Of a stretch of 64,000 nt of DNA, positions 31,263 to 42,457 are shown piece after piece. Every line of letters starts with the position of its first letter. The first letter of the stretch is position 1. Source of the stretch: Paractinoplanes deccanensis (GTDB lineage: Bacteria; Actinomycetota; Actinomycetes; Mycobacteriales; Micromonosporaceae). A model generated the notes under the pieces. The model was not told where the DNA came from, ran no database searches, and saw only the letters and a program-made list of their open reading frames with translations. Both the position numbers and the translations under genes were made by a program. The stretch lies in the NCBI RefSeq assembly GCF_016862115.1, contig NZ_BOMI01000014.1, forward strand, positions 62,001-126,000, given 5' to 3'.

Positions 31263-32249
31263 GTGGTGAGACCGATGCGGCGATGGGGTCCGTGGATCGC
31301 GGCGGCCTTGGCGACCGTCCTGCTGGTCGTCAGCGCGGCCTGGGCGGAGGACGACGAGGGCTTCCTCGACGGGCGGCAGCTGCGGCTGATGGCTCCCGCC
31401 GCGCCCGGTGGCGGCTGGGATCAGACGGCCCGCGAGATGCAGGCGGCGCTGCGCGACCTGGCCGGGCGCAGCGAGGTCTACAACGTGACCGGCGCGGGCG
31501 GCACGATCGGGCTGAGCCAGTTCGTGCGCAACGACGGCGACCCGACCCAGCTCATGGTGATGGGCCTGATCATGCTGGGCGCGATCGAGAGCAACGACGC
31601 GCCGATCGGGCTCGACCGCACCCGGCCGCTGGTCCGGCTGACCACCGACTACGAGGTGATCGTGGTGCCCGCCTCGTCGCCGGTGCGGACCATGCCCGAG
31701 CTGGTGGCCCGGATGAGGCAGGACCTCGGGGCGGTGTCGTTCGCGGGCGGCTCGGCCGGCGGGGTCGAGCAGATCCTCGCCGGGCTGGTGGCGGACGCGG
31801 TCGGCGCGGACCCCGGCCAGGTCAACTACGTGGCGCACTCCGGGGGCGGGGAGGCGCTCGCGACGCTGCTCTCCGGGCGGGCCACGGCCGGGGTCTCGGG
31901 GGTCTCCGAGCTCGCCGCGCAGATCGAGGCGGGCACCGTACGGCCGCTCGCCGTGTCCAGCGCCACGCGGCTGCCGGCGCTGCCCGACGTGCCGACCCTG
32001 AAGGAGCAGGGCGTCGACGTGGAGCTGGCCAACTGGCGCGGGGTGGTCGCGCCGCCCGGCATCGGTGCGGACGACGAACGGGCGCTGGAGGAGCTGCTGC
32101 TCGAGATGACGCGCGGCGCGCAGTGGCGCGAGACGTTGCAGCGGCGCGGCTGGGGCGACGCGACCCTGGCGGGCCCGGAGTTCGAGCAGTTCATCGACCA
32201 GGAGCGGCGGACCGTGACGGACGTCCTGAAGAAGATGGGGCTGGCATGA
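31263..32249 (+). CDS. tctC: Tripartite tricarboxylate transporter substrate-binding protein TctC
   Basis: 328 residues if GTG 31263 is used; ATG at 31275 is an alternative. An N-terminal signal peptide ends near AAWAED. The mature part matches the Bug/TctC family, with PAAPGGGWDQTAR near the start, a GAGGTIGL loop, and SFAGGSAGGVEQ with VNYVAHSGGGEAL in the ligand cleft. It binds a carboxylate outside the membrane and delivers it to TctAB. It overlaps tctB by four bases (ATGA). Confidence 0.9.
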   Translation: MVRPMRRWGPWIAAALATVLLVVSAAWAEDDEGFLDGRQLRLMAPAAPGGGWDQTAREMQAALRDLAGRSEVYNVTGAGGTIGLSQFVRNDGDPTQLMVMGLIMLGAIESNDAPIGLDRTRPLVRLTTDYEVIVVPASSPVRTMPELVARMRQDLGAVSFAGGSAGGVEQILAGLVADAVGADPGQVNYVAHSGGGEALATLLSGRATAGVSGVSELAAQIEAGTVRPLAVSSATRLPALPDVPTLKEQGVDVELANWRGVVAPPGIGADDERALEELLLEMTRGAQWRETLQRRGWGDATLAGPEFEQFIDQERRTVTDVLKKMGLA

Positions 32250-32713
32250 CGGACGAGCGGGTTCGGCAGCCGGACGCCGCGTCGGGGCTGCTCGGCATCG
32301 TGATGATCGTCTTCGGGGTCGTGATGCTGGTGGACGCGGCCGGGCTCCGGGGTTCCGATGATCCGGTCGGGCCGGCCGCCGCACCCACGGTGGTCGGTGT
32401 CCTGCTCGGGCTCCTGGGGGCCTCGCTCGTGCTTTCGGCGCGCGCGGCGTTGCGTACACATGCCTGGAAAGACCTGCGACGCCTGTGGCGCCTGACGGCC
32501 ATGGTCATCGCCCTGGTCGCGTTCGCCTTCCTCTTACCGCTGCTGGGGTACGTGGTGAGCTCGGCGGCCCTGTTCACGGTGGCGGCGCTGCTGCTGGGCG
32601 CGCCGCGTCCGTGGCGGGTCGTGGCGTACGGGTGGACGCTCGCGGCGCTCGTGTTCCTGGTCTTCGACCGGCTGATCGGGCTGTCGCTGCCGACCGGGCC
32701 GTGGGGGTTCTGA
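32246..32713 (+). CDS. tctB: Tripartite tricarboxylate transporter small membrane subunit TctB
   Basis: 155 residues with four predicted transmembrane helices and the short size typical of TctB. The family is weakly conserved, so the call rests on topology and its position between tctC (ATGA overlap) and tctA (start two bases after this stop). It works with TctA in ion-coupled import. Confidence 0.85.
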   Translation: MTDERVRQPDAASGLLGIVMIVFGVVMLVDAAGLRGSDDPVGPAAAPTVVGVLLGLLGASLVLSARAALRTHAWKDLRRLWRLTAMVIALVAFAFLLPLLGYVVSSAALFTVAALLLGAPRPWRVVAYGWTLAALVFLVFDRLIGLSLPTGPWGF

Positions 32714-32714
32714 C

Positions 32715-34238
<1,524 letters not shown>

Positions 34239-34241
34239 GGG

Positions 34242-35063
34242 GTGACAACCTACATCTCTGATCAGACCGAGACCCGCTTCGTGGACGGCTTCGCCTACCG
34301 GCGCTTCGGAAAGACGGGCGGGGTGCCGCTGGTGCTCTGCATGCGGCTGCGCGGCACCATGGACCACTGGGATCCGGACCTGCTCGACCGGCTCGCGGCG
34401 CAGCGGGAGGTGATCGTCTTCGACAACCGGGGGACGAACGCCTCGACCGGGACGCCGCCGGACACCATCGAGGGGCTCGCGGACGGGGCCATCGCGTTCA
34501 TCCGGGCGCTGGGGCTCACCCAGGTCGACGTGCTGGGCTGGTCGATGGGCGGCATCGTCGCGCAGGGCGTGGCGCTGCGGGCGCCGGAACTCGTCCGCCG
34601 GCTGATCGTGGCCGGCAGCTCGGCCGGGGGAGTGCCGAACCTGCCGCCGCCGCCCGCGAAGGTCAACGAGACGCTGGCGCATCCGGTCAACCACGACGAG
34701 GACTTCCTCTACCTGTTCTTCCCCGAGACCGAGCGGGCCCGGCAGGCGGGGCTCGCCTCGCTGCGCCGCCTCGACCACCGGCTCGGCGAGAGCAAGGCCG
34801 CCGTGCAGCCCGAGACCTTCCGCGCCCAGCTCACGGCCATCGGCACGTTCGCCGGCTTCTGGGACCGCCAGCCCGAGCTCACCCTGCCCGTCCTGGTCGC
34901 CAACGGCGCCCACGACGTCATGATCGACGCGTACGCCACGTACGCCATGTCGCAGCGCCTCCCGAACGCGAAGATCGTGCTCTACAGCGACGCCGGGCAC
35001 GCCTTCCTGTTCCAGCACCCGGAGGACTTCGCCCACGAGGTCAACCACTTCCTCACCGTCTGA
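34242..35063 (+). CDS. Alpha/beta-hydrolase
   Basis: 273 residues with a nucleophile elbow GWSMGG (Ser101), an acid in NGAHDVMI and the catalytic His in DAGHAFLF. Size and layout fit the small esterase/C-C hydrolase group. The GTG start is three bases after the tctA stop, so it is probably in the tct transcript. It might process an ester or lactone of the imported carboxylate; the substrate is not shown by the sequence. Confidence 0.85.
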   Translation: MTTYISDQTETRFVDGFAYRRFGKTGGVPLVLCMRLRGTMDHWDPDLLDRLAAQREVIVFDNRGTNASTGTPPDTIEGLADGAIAFIRALGLTQVDVLGWSMGGIVAQGVALRAPELVRRLIVAGSSAGGVPNLPPPPAKVNETLAHPVNHDEDFLYLFFPETERARQAGLASLRRLDHRLGESKAAVQPETFRAQLTAIGTFAGFWDRQPELTLPVLVANGAHDVMIDAYATYAMSQRLPNAKIVLYSDAGHAFLFQHPEDFAHEVNHFLTV

Positions 35064-35215
35064 CCGACCCGGTTCTGCCCGGAGCGCAGGTGTCCTACTC
35101 TCTCCCCGTAACCACCCGGGACCGCCGCAGCCGCAGCCCTGCCAGCCGCCCGCGCCGGGCCAGGCCCACGGAACCGGCTCGTTTCGCCGGTGATCAAGCG
35201 GGTAGTCGGGCGGCC

Positions 35216-36619
35216 ATGCACGACTACCTCACCGCGCACCGCGCGGACCTGACCGGGCAGCTCATCGAGTGGCTGCGGGTGCCGTCGGTCGCCGGCGTGC
35301 CCGAGCACGAGATCGACCTGCTGCGGTCGGCCAACTGGCTCGCCGGGGTGCTGCGCGGGACCGGCTTCCCGGCGGTCGAGGTGTGGGAGGCGCCGGGCGC
35401 GCCCGCGGTGTACGCCGAATGGTGCGCGGCTCCGGGCGCGCCGACGGTGCTGGTCTACAGCCACCACGACGTGCGGTCGGCCAAGGACGAGGAGTGGAAG
35501 GAGACGGCGCCGTTCGAGCCGGTCGAGCGGGACGGCTACGTCTACGGTCGCGGCAGCTCGGACGCCAAGGGGCAGGTGCTGGCGCACGTGTGGGGCCTCC
35601 GCGCGCACGTCGAGCGGCACGGCGCCCCGGCCGTGAACGTCAAGCTGCTGATCGAGGGCGAGGAGGAGACCGGTTCCGCGAGCCTCCAGGACCTCGTCGA
35701 GGCGAACCGGGAGCGGCTCGCCGCCGACCTGATCGTCTTTTCGGACACGCTGCTCTGGCATCGCGATCATCCCGCGGTCTGCACGAGCATGCGCGGCATG
35801 GTGCTGGCCCAGCTGGAGGTCCGCGGACCGCTGCGTGACATGCACAGCGGGGCCGTGTCCGGGCCCGCGCCCAACCCGGTGATCGAGCTGAGCCGCCTGC
35901 TGGGGAAGCTGCACGACGACAAGGGCCGGATCACGCTGCCCGGCTTCTACGACGACGTGGCGGAGCCGTCGGAGAGCCGCCGCGCGGAGCTGGCCGCGCT
36001 CCCGTACAGCGACGAGGACTGGCTGGAGCGCTCGCAGACGCGCAGCATCGGCGGCGAGGCGGGCTGGACCGTGCCGGAACGGCTGTGGCTGCGCCCGCAG
36101 GCCGAGGTGATCGCCATGATCGGCGGCGACCCGATCGGCCCGTCCCGCGGCGCCGTGCCGTCGCAGGCCGAGGCGACCCTGAGCATCCGCATAGTCCCCG
36201 ACCAGACGCCCGAGGCGGTCGGCGAGCAGCTGAGACGCTGGGTTGCCGACAACCTGAGCGACCGCATCGACCACGAGCTCACCCTTTCGATCAAGACCGG
36301 TCAGCGGCCGTACGCGACCCCGCCCGGCCACCCGGCCGTCGAAGCGCTGGCCGCCGCGATGGAGGACGGCTTCGGCGCACCCGCAGGCCGCATGGGCAAC
36401 GCCGGCGGCGGCCCCGCCGAACTGCTGGCCCGCCTGATCGGCGCGCCGGTGCTGTTCTTCGGCACGGGCTTGCCCGAGGACCGCTGGCACGACAGCGACG
36501 AACGCGCCTCGATCGACGTCCTCCTCTCCGGAGCGGCCACCCTGGCATCGTTCTGGCCGCGCCTCGCCGCCTACGGTGACTCGGGCATCAGCTCCGCGCA
36601 GAGGCTCACCCGCAGGTAG
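35216..36619 (+). CDS. M20 family metallopeptidase (dipeptidase-type)
   Basis: 467 residues with M20 metal-site motifs: YSHHDV, GRGSSDAKGQ (bridging Asp), EGEEETGS (catalytic Glu) and a HSG in the dimerisation domain. A C-terminal RWHDSDERA supplies a late His. Members hydrolyse dipeptides or N-acyl amino acids using two Zn ions. ATG at 35216 is chosen because the upstream 42 codons are Arg/Pro/Ser-rich and unlike the family; no strong ribosome-binding site is seen. Its 3' end overlaps the convergent SWIM gene by 49 bases. Confidence 0.85.
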   Translation: MHDYLTAHRADLTGQLIEWLRVPSVAGVPEHEIDLLRSANWLAGVLRGTGFPAVEVWEAPGAPAVYAEWCAAPGAPTVLVYSHHDVRSAKDEEWKETAPFEPVERDGYVYGRGSSDAKGQVLAHVWGLRAHVERHGAPAVNVKLLIEGEEETGSASLQDLVEANRERLAADLIVFSDTLLWHRDHPAVCTSMRGMVLAQLEVRGPLRDMHSGAVSGPAPNPVIELSRLLGKLHDDKGRITLPGFYDDVAEPSESRRAELAALPYSDEDWLERSQTRSIGGEAGWTVPERLWLRPQAEVIAMIGGDPIGPSRGAVPSQAEATLSIRIVPDQTPEAVGEQLRRWVADNLSDRIDHELTLSIKTGQRPYATPPGHPAVEALAAAMEDGFGAPAGRMGNAGGGPAELLARLIGAPVLFFGTGLPEDRWHDSDERASIDVLLSGAATLASFWPRLAAYGDSGISSAQRLTRR

Positions 36620-38943
36620 GCGTCCGCCCACGCCTCCACCGCCTCGTCACCCGGATCCGGGCCGAGCCGCGCGGCCAGCCCGGTCAGCGCCGCACCCGCC
36701 CTGCGCAGCCTCGCCGCGTCCAGCCTTTTCGCCGCGTCGCGCAGCCGGCCGCTCATCGGCGACGGCAGGTGCAGCAGCCCGCGGTGGGCCACCTCGGCGA
36801 GCAGCCCGAGCGCTTCGGTGACCGCCTGACCGAGCGGGTCGACGACCGGGGCCGGCCGATGCCGGGGGCCGGGCGCGGTGCCGGCCGCCGCGAGGTCCGG
36901 CACGACGACACCGCCGTCCGAGGCGAACCCGATCGGGTCGATCACCACACTGCCGCCGCTGCGTCGGACGCTGCCCGCCACGAACCGCACGTCTGCGCCG
37001 AGCGCCGCCACCACGGCGTCCAGCCGCCCCGGCGCGCACGCCGCGTGGACCGCGCTGACCGTGGCGGTCGTCCCGTCCGCGTCGGCGATCACCGCGTCGA
37101 CACGTTGCGCCCCCGGCGCGTAGGTCACCGACCGCACCTCCGCGATCGGCACGACCCGCACCAGCTCCGCCTCGATCCGCGCCCGCACCGGCCGCGGCGG
37201 CAGGGCGTCCAGCTCCGCGGCGAGCGCGGCCAGACCGGGCACGAGCAGCGTAGGTGGCAGATGTCGCCACGCGTCCCGGGTCGTCATCGCCTCGGTGCGG
37301 CTCAGCCGGCGCGTGCCCAGCCGCACCGCCCGGCTCGCACTGCGCGATGCCGACTCGGTGATCACGGCTCCGGAGGCCAGCGCCCCCACGGTGACCCCGG
37401 CGACCCGCCGCCGGCCGAGCTCGGGCCCCACGTCGTCAGTCGTGTATTGCCGCCGCAGCACGAGAACGGTCGAACTGTCCGCGTGCGCTAGGAACACCTC
37501 GACCGTCCGCTCGTCCCCGGCCGCCGTCACCCGCGCCCCGAGCCCGTCGAGCCGCGCCCGCCGCAGCGGCGTCTCCGAAGCCTCGTCCGTGCCGAGCACC
37601 CGCGACGCCAGCGAGGCCCCGCCCCGGGTCACACTCCGATGCCGCGCGAACAACTCGGCCACATGGTCGGCGAGCGCCTCCGGCCGATAGCGCGCGCTGC
37701 GCTCGCGGTAGGCGCCGAGCTGCCCCACCAGATCGTCGAGGGCGAGCAGCGGCCATCGCATCCGCGCCGCCTCCAGCTCGGCCCGCACCCCGGCCACCTC
37801 GGCGTCGAGCCCCGCACCCAGATGCACGGCACCCTCCCGCACCACAGTGCCCGCGAACGCCACGGCCCGCCCCAGCCCCGCACCGCCACCGGTAGGTCCG
37901 CCACCGACCTGCACCTGCACATCGGCTTCGCCCGGAGCCCGCTCGTCGGCCTCCCGGAACGCCCACACCGCCAGCGCCAGCACGTCGTCCCGGCTGCCCA
38001 CGACGGCGTCGCTACGAGCAAACCCCAGATCACGCGGTACGAGAAACCGCACGGTCGCCGTCGGAAGCTCCACAGTAGGAACCGGATCGGCCGGCCGCCC
38101 CCGATGCACCCGAGCCACATACCCGGCCCGCAGACTCCGCCGAGCCGAAGCCATCATGCGAGCCCCGACCCGAGCCACCAGCTCCTCATCGGTGAACTCC
38201 CCAGGCGACCAGCCCGCATATCCGCCGTCGGGTCCCGCGCCGCCCGCGCCCGCCTTGGCGCCGCCTGGTCTCGCGCCGTCCGCGCCCGCCTTGGCGACGC
38301 CTGGTCTCGCGCCGTCCGCGCCCGCCTTGGCGACGCCCAGTTTCGCGCCGTCCGCGCCCGCCTTGGCGACGCCCAGTTTCGCTCCGCCCGCGCCCGCCTT
38401 GACGCCGCTCGGCCCAGCGCCCGCCTTGACGCCGCCCGGTTTCGCTCCGCTCGGCACGGCGTCCGGTTGCGCGCCGCCTGGCCCGGCGCCCGGTTGCGCG
38501 CCGCCTGGCCCGGCGCCCGGTCTTGTGCCACCCGGCCCGGCGCCCGCGTCTGTGGTGGCGGCGGGCGTTTCCGTCCCTGGGCCGGCCTGCCCGCCGCTGT
38601 CGTCCGGGACGCCCGTGCCGTTTGAGGCCGCGTCGCCGTCGGTCTCCGGCGTGCCGGCGGTCGCGGGCTCGCCGTCCGCCTCCCAGGTCTGATAGGCCAG
38701 CACCAACCCCAGCACGTGACGGCAGACCCCCGCCGCCCCGCACGAGCAGGTGCCCGCGTCGAGACCACCCGGCGGCAGGTCGGTGGCCGTGCCGTCGGGG
38801 AAGACGGCGTGCACCGTCCCGTCCGCGTCCTCGGAGAGCTTGGGCGCCTCCCGTTCCAGCTCGCGCGTGGCCCGCTTGACCAGGCCGCGGTTCGTCAGCT
38901 CCGCCAGGGTCGCGGGGGTGAGCGCCCGCAGGTCCGCCCTCAT
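36571..38943 (-). CDS. SWIM zinc-finger protein (YehQ-like)
   Basis: 790 residues. A SWIM zinc finger lies at residues 66-76 (Cys66, Cys68, Cys74, His76 in the CxC-x5-CxH pattern). A long Ala/Gly/Lys/Pro-rich insert with 12-residue tandem repeats follows, then about 500 structured residues without a recognised enzyme motif. SWIM fingers bind DNA or protein. It is last of the five-gene operon (ATGA overlap with the VWA gene), the same set as E. coli yehI-L-M-P-Q, where YehQ is the SWIM member. Function of the system is unknown. Confidence 0.8.
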   Translation of the reverse strand: MRADLRALTPATLAELTNRGLVKRATRELEREAPKLSEDADGTVHAVFPDGTATDLPPGGLDAGTCSCGAAGVCRHVLGLVLAYQTWEADGEPATAGTPETDGDAASNGTGVPDDSGGQAGPGTETPAATTDAGAGPGGTRPGAGPGGAQPGAGPGGAQPDAVPSGAKPGGVKAGAGPSGVKAGAGGAKLGVAKAGADGAKLGVAKAGADGARPGVAKAGADGARPGGAKAGAGGAGPDGGYAGWSPGEFTDEELVARVGARMMASARRSLRAGYVARVHRGRPADPVPTVELPTATVRFLVPRDLGFARSDAVVGSRDDVLALAVWAFREADERAPGEADVQVQVGGGPTGGGAGLGRAVAFAGTVVREGAVHLGAGLDAEVAGVRAELEAARMRWPLLALDDLVGQLGAYRERSARYRPEALADHVAELFARHRSVTRGGASLASRVLGTDEASETPLRRARLDGLGARVTAAGDERTVEVFLAHADSSTVLVLRRQYTTDDVGPELGRRRVAGVTVGALASGAVITESASRSASRAVRLGTRRLSRTEAMTTRDAWRHLPPTLLVPGLAALAAELDALPPRPVRARIEAELVRVVPIAEVRSVTYAPGAQRVDAVIADADGTTATVSAVHAACAPGRLDAVVAALGADVRFVAGSVRRSGGSVVIDPIGFASDGGVVVPDLAAAGTAPGPRHRPAPVVDPLGQAVTEALGLLAEVAHRGLLHLPSPMSGRLRDAAKRLDAARLRRAGAALTGLAARLGPDPGDEAVEAWADAYLRVSLCAELMPESP
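38237..38443 (-). repeat. 36-bp tandem repeats (5 full plus partial) in SWIM-protein gene
   Basis: Five full units (38237-38416) and a shorter one encode the 12-residue motif Lys-Ala-Gly-Ala-(Asp/Gly)-Gly-Ala-(Lys/Arg)-(Leu/Pro)-Gly-(Val/Gly)-Ala. Units 3 and 4 are identical at DNA level, which points to recent expansion. No spacers, so not a CRISPR. Confidence 0.88.
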
Positions 38944-40049
38944 CGCCCCACCTGCTCGGCGACGAACTGGGCGAGCTGCCCGGGCGTCATCGCGCCGACC
39001 GGTGCGCCGACGTCGGCGAGCTTCTGGGCGGTCGAGCGGTCGTACGCCGGATTGGCCTGCTCGTCGAGCGCCGCCAGCCCGAGCACCTTGGTGCCCTGCT
39101 CGACCAGCTCCCGGACCGTGCGCACGAGCGACTGCTCCGAGCCGCCCTCGTAGAAGTCGCTGATCAGCGCCACGATGGCCCGCCGCGGCTGCTCGATGAG
39201 GCCGGCGCCGTAGCGGACCGCCCGGGCGATGTCCGTACCCCCGCCCAGCTGGACTTTCATCAGCAGCTCGACCGGATCGTCCACGTCGCTGGTCAGGTCG
39301 ACCACGTCGGTGTCGAATGCGACCAGATGGGTCCGCACGCCCGGCAGCCCCCACAGGCACGCCGCCGTCACCGCCGAGTGGATGACGGAATCGGTCATCG
39401 AGCCGGACTGGTCGACGAGCAGGATCACCTGCCACTGGTCGACCTGCTTGCGCGTGCGCGAGAAGAAGTGCGGCGTCTCGATGTAGAGCCGGCGCTCGTC
39501 CGGCCGGTAGTGGCCGAGGTTGGCCCGCAGTGTGCGGGTGACGTCGAAGTCGCGCGCCTGCTTCCAGCGGCTGGGCCGGCGCGCCCGGGTGCCGGTGAAG
39601 GCCGAGCGCACCTCGGTGGCCATGCGCGCCACCAGATCGCGGACGACGGCCTCGACGATGCGCCGGGCCAGCCGCAGCACCTCGGGGTTCATCAGGTGCT
39701 TCGTCTGGAGCACGGCCCGCAGCAGCGCCGGGTTGGGCTCGATCGTGCGCAGCACCTCGGGGTCGGTGACCACGTCGGTGATCTCGTAGCGTTCGACCGC
39801 GTCGCGTTGCAGCCGCTCGACGGTCTCCTTGGGGAAGAGCCGCGTGATGTCGCCGAGCCAGTCGACGGTGGTGAGCGCCGACGCCCCGCCGCCGCCCGTG
39901 CGCACGTCCCGCTTGGCGTGCTCCTCGTCGCGCCCGTAGAGCCATTGCAGCGCCGCGTCCCGCTGCCGCGCCTCGGCGCTCAGCTCACCCATGGCGGCGG
40001 CCGGCTCGCCGAGCACCAGCCGCCAGCGTTCGAGATCAGAATCGGTCAC
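38940..40049 (-). CDS. VWA-domain protein, CoxE/YehP-like
   Basis: 369 residues. The C-terminal von Willebrand A domain has an intact metal site: Asp213-x-Ser215-x-Ser217 (DQSGS), Thr272 (GGGTDI) and Asp299 (ISDF). The N-terminal half is helical. VWA proteins of this class pair with MoxR AAA+ ATPases as metal-dependent adaptors that present a client. The GTG start overlaps the upstream stop (GTGA), and its stop overlaps the SWIM start. The order MoxR, DUF5682, VWA, SWIM matches the yeh set. Confidence 0.88.
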   Translation of the reverse strand: MTDSDLERWRLVLGEPAAAMGELSAEARQRDAALQWLYGRDEEHAKRDVRTGGGGASALTTVDWLGDITRLFPKETVERLQRDAVERYEITDVVTDPEVLRTIEPNPALLRAVLQTKHLMNPEVLRLARRIVEAVVRDLVARMATEVRSAFTGTRARRPSRWKQARDFDVTRTLRANLGHYRPDERRLYIETPHFFSRTRKQVDQWQVILLVDQSGSMTDSVIHSAVTAACLWGLPGVRTHLVAFDTDVVDLTSDVDDPVELLMKVQLGGGTDIARAVRYGAGLIEQPRRAIVALISDFYEGGSEQSLVRTVRELVEQGTKVLGLAALDEQANPAYDRSTAQKLADVGAPVGAMTPGQLAQFVAEQVGR

Positions 40050-42454
40050 GGCACGTCTCCGATCAATGCGTGAGCAGTCGCGGCCCCGGAAGGCGGCCCC
40101 GCAGCGGCACCGGCGCCCGCCGCCGATCCGGCGGCGTGGGTGGCGAGCGCGGCATCCGTCGTCGGCGCCGCGTCCGGAGGGGTGCCGAGGATCAGGGCCT
40201 CGCGGCGCAGGATGGCGTCGACGCGGTCGTCCAGCCGCATGCCCGCGGCCACGATCGCCGGGTCGGGCCCGGCCGTGCGCAGCAGCGCCCGCCCGCTGCC
40301 GGAGAGGCCGCGCCGTGTCAGCACCTGGCCCGCGATGGTCTCGCGTTCGCGGGGCGGGAAGAACTCGAACGCCTGCCGCAGCGCCGGCAGCGAGATGAGG
40401 AAGTCGTCCGCCGACAGGCCCGACAGCAGCTCGTCGAGCAGCCCGATCACGTCGGGTGAGTGCAGCACCTCCTCGCGCGCCACCGCGAACAGACCCGCCA
40501 GCCAGTCGCCCGCCGACCCCGGCACGAACGCGCCGCGCACCCCGCGCAGCGGGTCGACCGTGGACGGCTCGTCGTGCAGCGCCCAGCAGAACCCGAACGC
40601 GGCCCCGCGCAGGTCGGGCGGCGCCTCCCGGTCGGTGGAGATCCGCCCGGCCGTCTCGACGGCCGCCTCCCGGTCGAGGCCGAGCGCCCGCCCCGCGTGC
40701 CGCAGCCCGTCGCGGCAGGCCGCCATCGCCCCGATCCGCCCCGCGTCGGCGGGGGAGTTTCCTCCTCGTACGCCTTCGGCCAGCCAGAGGATCCGCCGCA
40801 CCGCCGCCGCGATGACCGTCGCCAGTGTGGCGCTGCGCGCCGTACCGAAGAGGCCGTCGTGCCGCCACATGGTCAGCACCACCGTCAGCATCCGCCCGAG
40901 CGGTCCCAGGTCGCCGGCGCCGCCGACCGCGCCCTCGATGTCGGCGAGCGCCCGGTCGGAGATGTCGTGGGTGCCGGAGAGCGCGGCGTCGAACAGCACC
41001 ACGGCCAGCGCGTCCACGTCCCGCCCCGCCTGGGCCGCGCGCTCGCCGAGCACCGCCGCGCAGGCGTCCGCCAGCGTCGCCCCGTAAGCCCCTGCCTCGA
41101 TCACCGCGGTGAGCCGGTCGGGCCCGGGCCGCAGCGTCCAGTGCTCGCGCAGCACCGGGTCGAGCCCCGTGGTGGGGCCGCTGTCGCGCTGGAAGCCGGG
41201 CACGCCCAGCAGGCGCACCCGATGCAGGACAGTGCTGCGGTCGCGGTCGGCGGGCCGGGTGAGATCGAGCTCCAGCGCCTCGGCCCCGGCGAGCCCGGCG
41301 CGCTCCAGCTCGGCGTCGAAGTTGTGCACCAGTGGCGGCGCCGGCGTCCCGGGGTGGAGGCGGCCGACGCGGTTGCCGCTGAGCGCGGCCACCATCTCGA
41401 CCACGACCGGATGGCTGCCCGCTTCGAGCGTGCCGCGCCGGGCCCACGGCAGGGGCACGTCGATGGCCTCCTTGACCAGCGCGGACGCGAGCCCGTCGAG
41501 CACGTCGGTGCGACCGGGGCGGTGGTGTCCCCGCACGGTGGCCAGCCCCTCGGCCGTCGCCCGCGCCGCGATGAGGTCGGCGGTCGAGACGGGCTGGTGC
41601 TTCTCGCGCAGCCGCCCGGCGACCGCCTCGACCAGATGCCGGGCCGCGCCGTCCGGCCCCCGTTCCCACAGCTCCTGGTAGTAGGCGGGCGACGGCATGC
41701 CGGACTGGTAGCCGTCGAACGCGTCGAGACGCCGGAACGAGTAGGGCACGAGGAAGCTGCCGCCGAGCGCGCCGTCGGGCATCTCGGGGATGCCGGGCCA
41801 GTTCCCGCCGTCCGAGCCGGCGAGGGCTCGCACCAGCGCGGGCCGGTGGAAACCGCCGGTCACGACCACCACGTGCCGGTCACCGGCCGCGGCCGCCGCC
41901 GCCGAGACCCACGAGGCCATGTACGCCTCGCGCGTGGTGTCCGACTCGCCGGCCGCTGCCTCGCCGCGTACCAGATCGAAGTAGGTGGCGAGGCGCTCGG
42001 CGAGACCCTCCTCGGGCGCGATCTCGAACAGGTGGTCCCAGAGCGCGTCGACGTTGTCCACCTCGAACGCCCGGCACAGCCGCTCCATCACGTCGGCGTA
42101 GCGCAGCTCCGCGTCCGCGTACCGGTTGCTGCGCCCGGCGAACGCCGGATGCCAGGCCGGCAGGTCGATGAAGCGCAGCTCGGCCCCGGCCGCCCGGCCG
42201 TGGGTCAGCGCCGCCCACTCCGGCGAGTATTCGCAGAACGGCGCCCACGACGCGAGCCGCCGTTCGTCGTCGCGGTAGCTGCTGAACACCGCGATCGGCA
42301 GATCGTGGCCGAGCAGCAGCTCGCCGATCCGGCCGTTCACGTCGGCCGGCCCCTCGACCAGCACGTACGCCGGGCGAAGGGTGTCGATGGTGGAGGCGAC
42401 CAGCCGGGCGCAGGCCGGGCTGTGGTGGCGCACCCCGATGAACGTGACCGGCAC
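40046..42454 (-). CDS. DUF5682 family protein (YehM-like)
   Basis: 802 residues. The N-terminus has VTFIGVRHHSPAC, a conserved LVEGP strand and a later RFIDLP. This spacing recalls the ChaN/TraB/EreA (Tiki-like) metal-hydrolase superfamily, so a metal-dependent hydrolytic activity is possible but unproven. The rest is helical without known motifs. The ATG lies three bases after the MoxR stop; the stop overlaps the VWA start. Assignment to DUF5682 rests on context and the His-His motif. Client or substrate unknown. Confidence 0.78.
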   Translation of the reverse strand: MPVTFIGVRHHSPACARLVASTIDTLRPAYVLVEGPADVNGRIGELLLGHDLPIAVFSSYRDDERRLASWAPFCEYSPEWAALTHGRAAGAELRFIDLPAWHPAFAGRSNRYADAELRYADVMERLCRAFEVDNVDALWDHLFEIAPEEGLAERLATYFDLVRGEAAAGESDTTREAYMASWVSAAAAAAGDRHVVVVTGGFHRPALVRALAGSDGGNWPGIPEMPDGALGGSFLVPYSFRRLDAFDGYQSGMPSPAYYQELWERGPDGAARHLVEAVAGRLREKHQPVSTADLIAARATAEGLATVRGHHRPGRTDVLDGLASALVKEAIDVPLPWARRGTLEAGSHPVVVEMVAALSGNRVGRLHPGTPAPPLVHNFDAELERAGLAGAEALELDLTRPADRDRSTVLHRVRLLGVPGFQRDSGPTTGLDPVLREHWTLRPGPDRLTAVIEAGAYGATLADACAAVLGERAAQAGRDVDALAVVLFDAALSGTHDISDRALADIEGAVGGAGDLGPLGRMLTVVLTMWRHDGLFGTARSATLATVIAAAVRRILWLAEGVRGGNSPADAGRIGAMAACRDGLRHAGRALGLDREAAVETAGRISTDREAPPDLRGAAFGFCWALHDEPSTVDPLRGVRGAFVPGSAGDWLAGLFAVAREEVLHSPDVIGLLDELLSGLSADDFLISLPALRQAFEFFPPRERETIAGQVLTRRGLSGSGRALLRTAGPDPAIVAAGMRLDDRVDAILRREALILGTPPDAAPTTDAALATHAAGSAAGAGAAAGPPSGAATAHALIGDVP

Positions 42455-42457
42455 GGC

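Noticed and set aside
35090..35215. Longer N-terminus for the M20 peptidase
   Set aside because: The extra 42 residues are Arg/Pro/Ser-rich and not like the family; ATG 35216 gives the usual start.
38237..38443. Regular 36-bp repeats that could suggest a CRISPR array
   Set aside because: Units are directly adjacent without spacers, in frame with a protein, and no cas genes are near.
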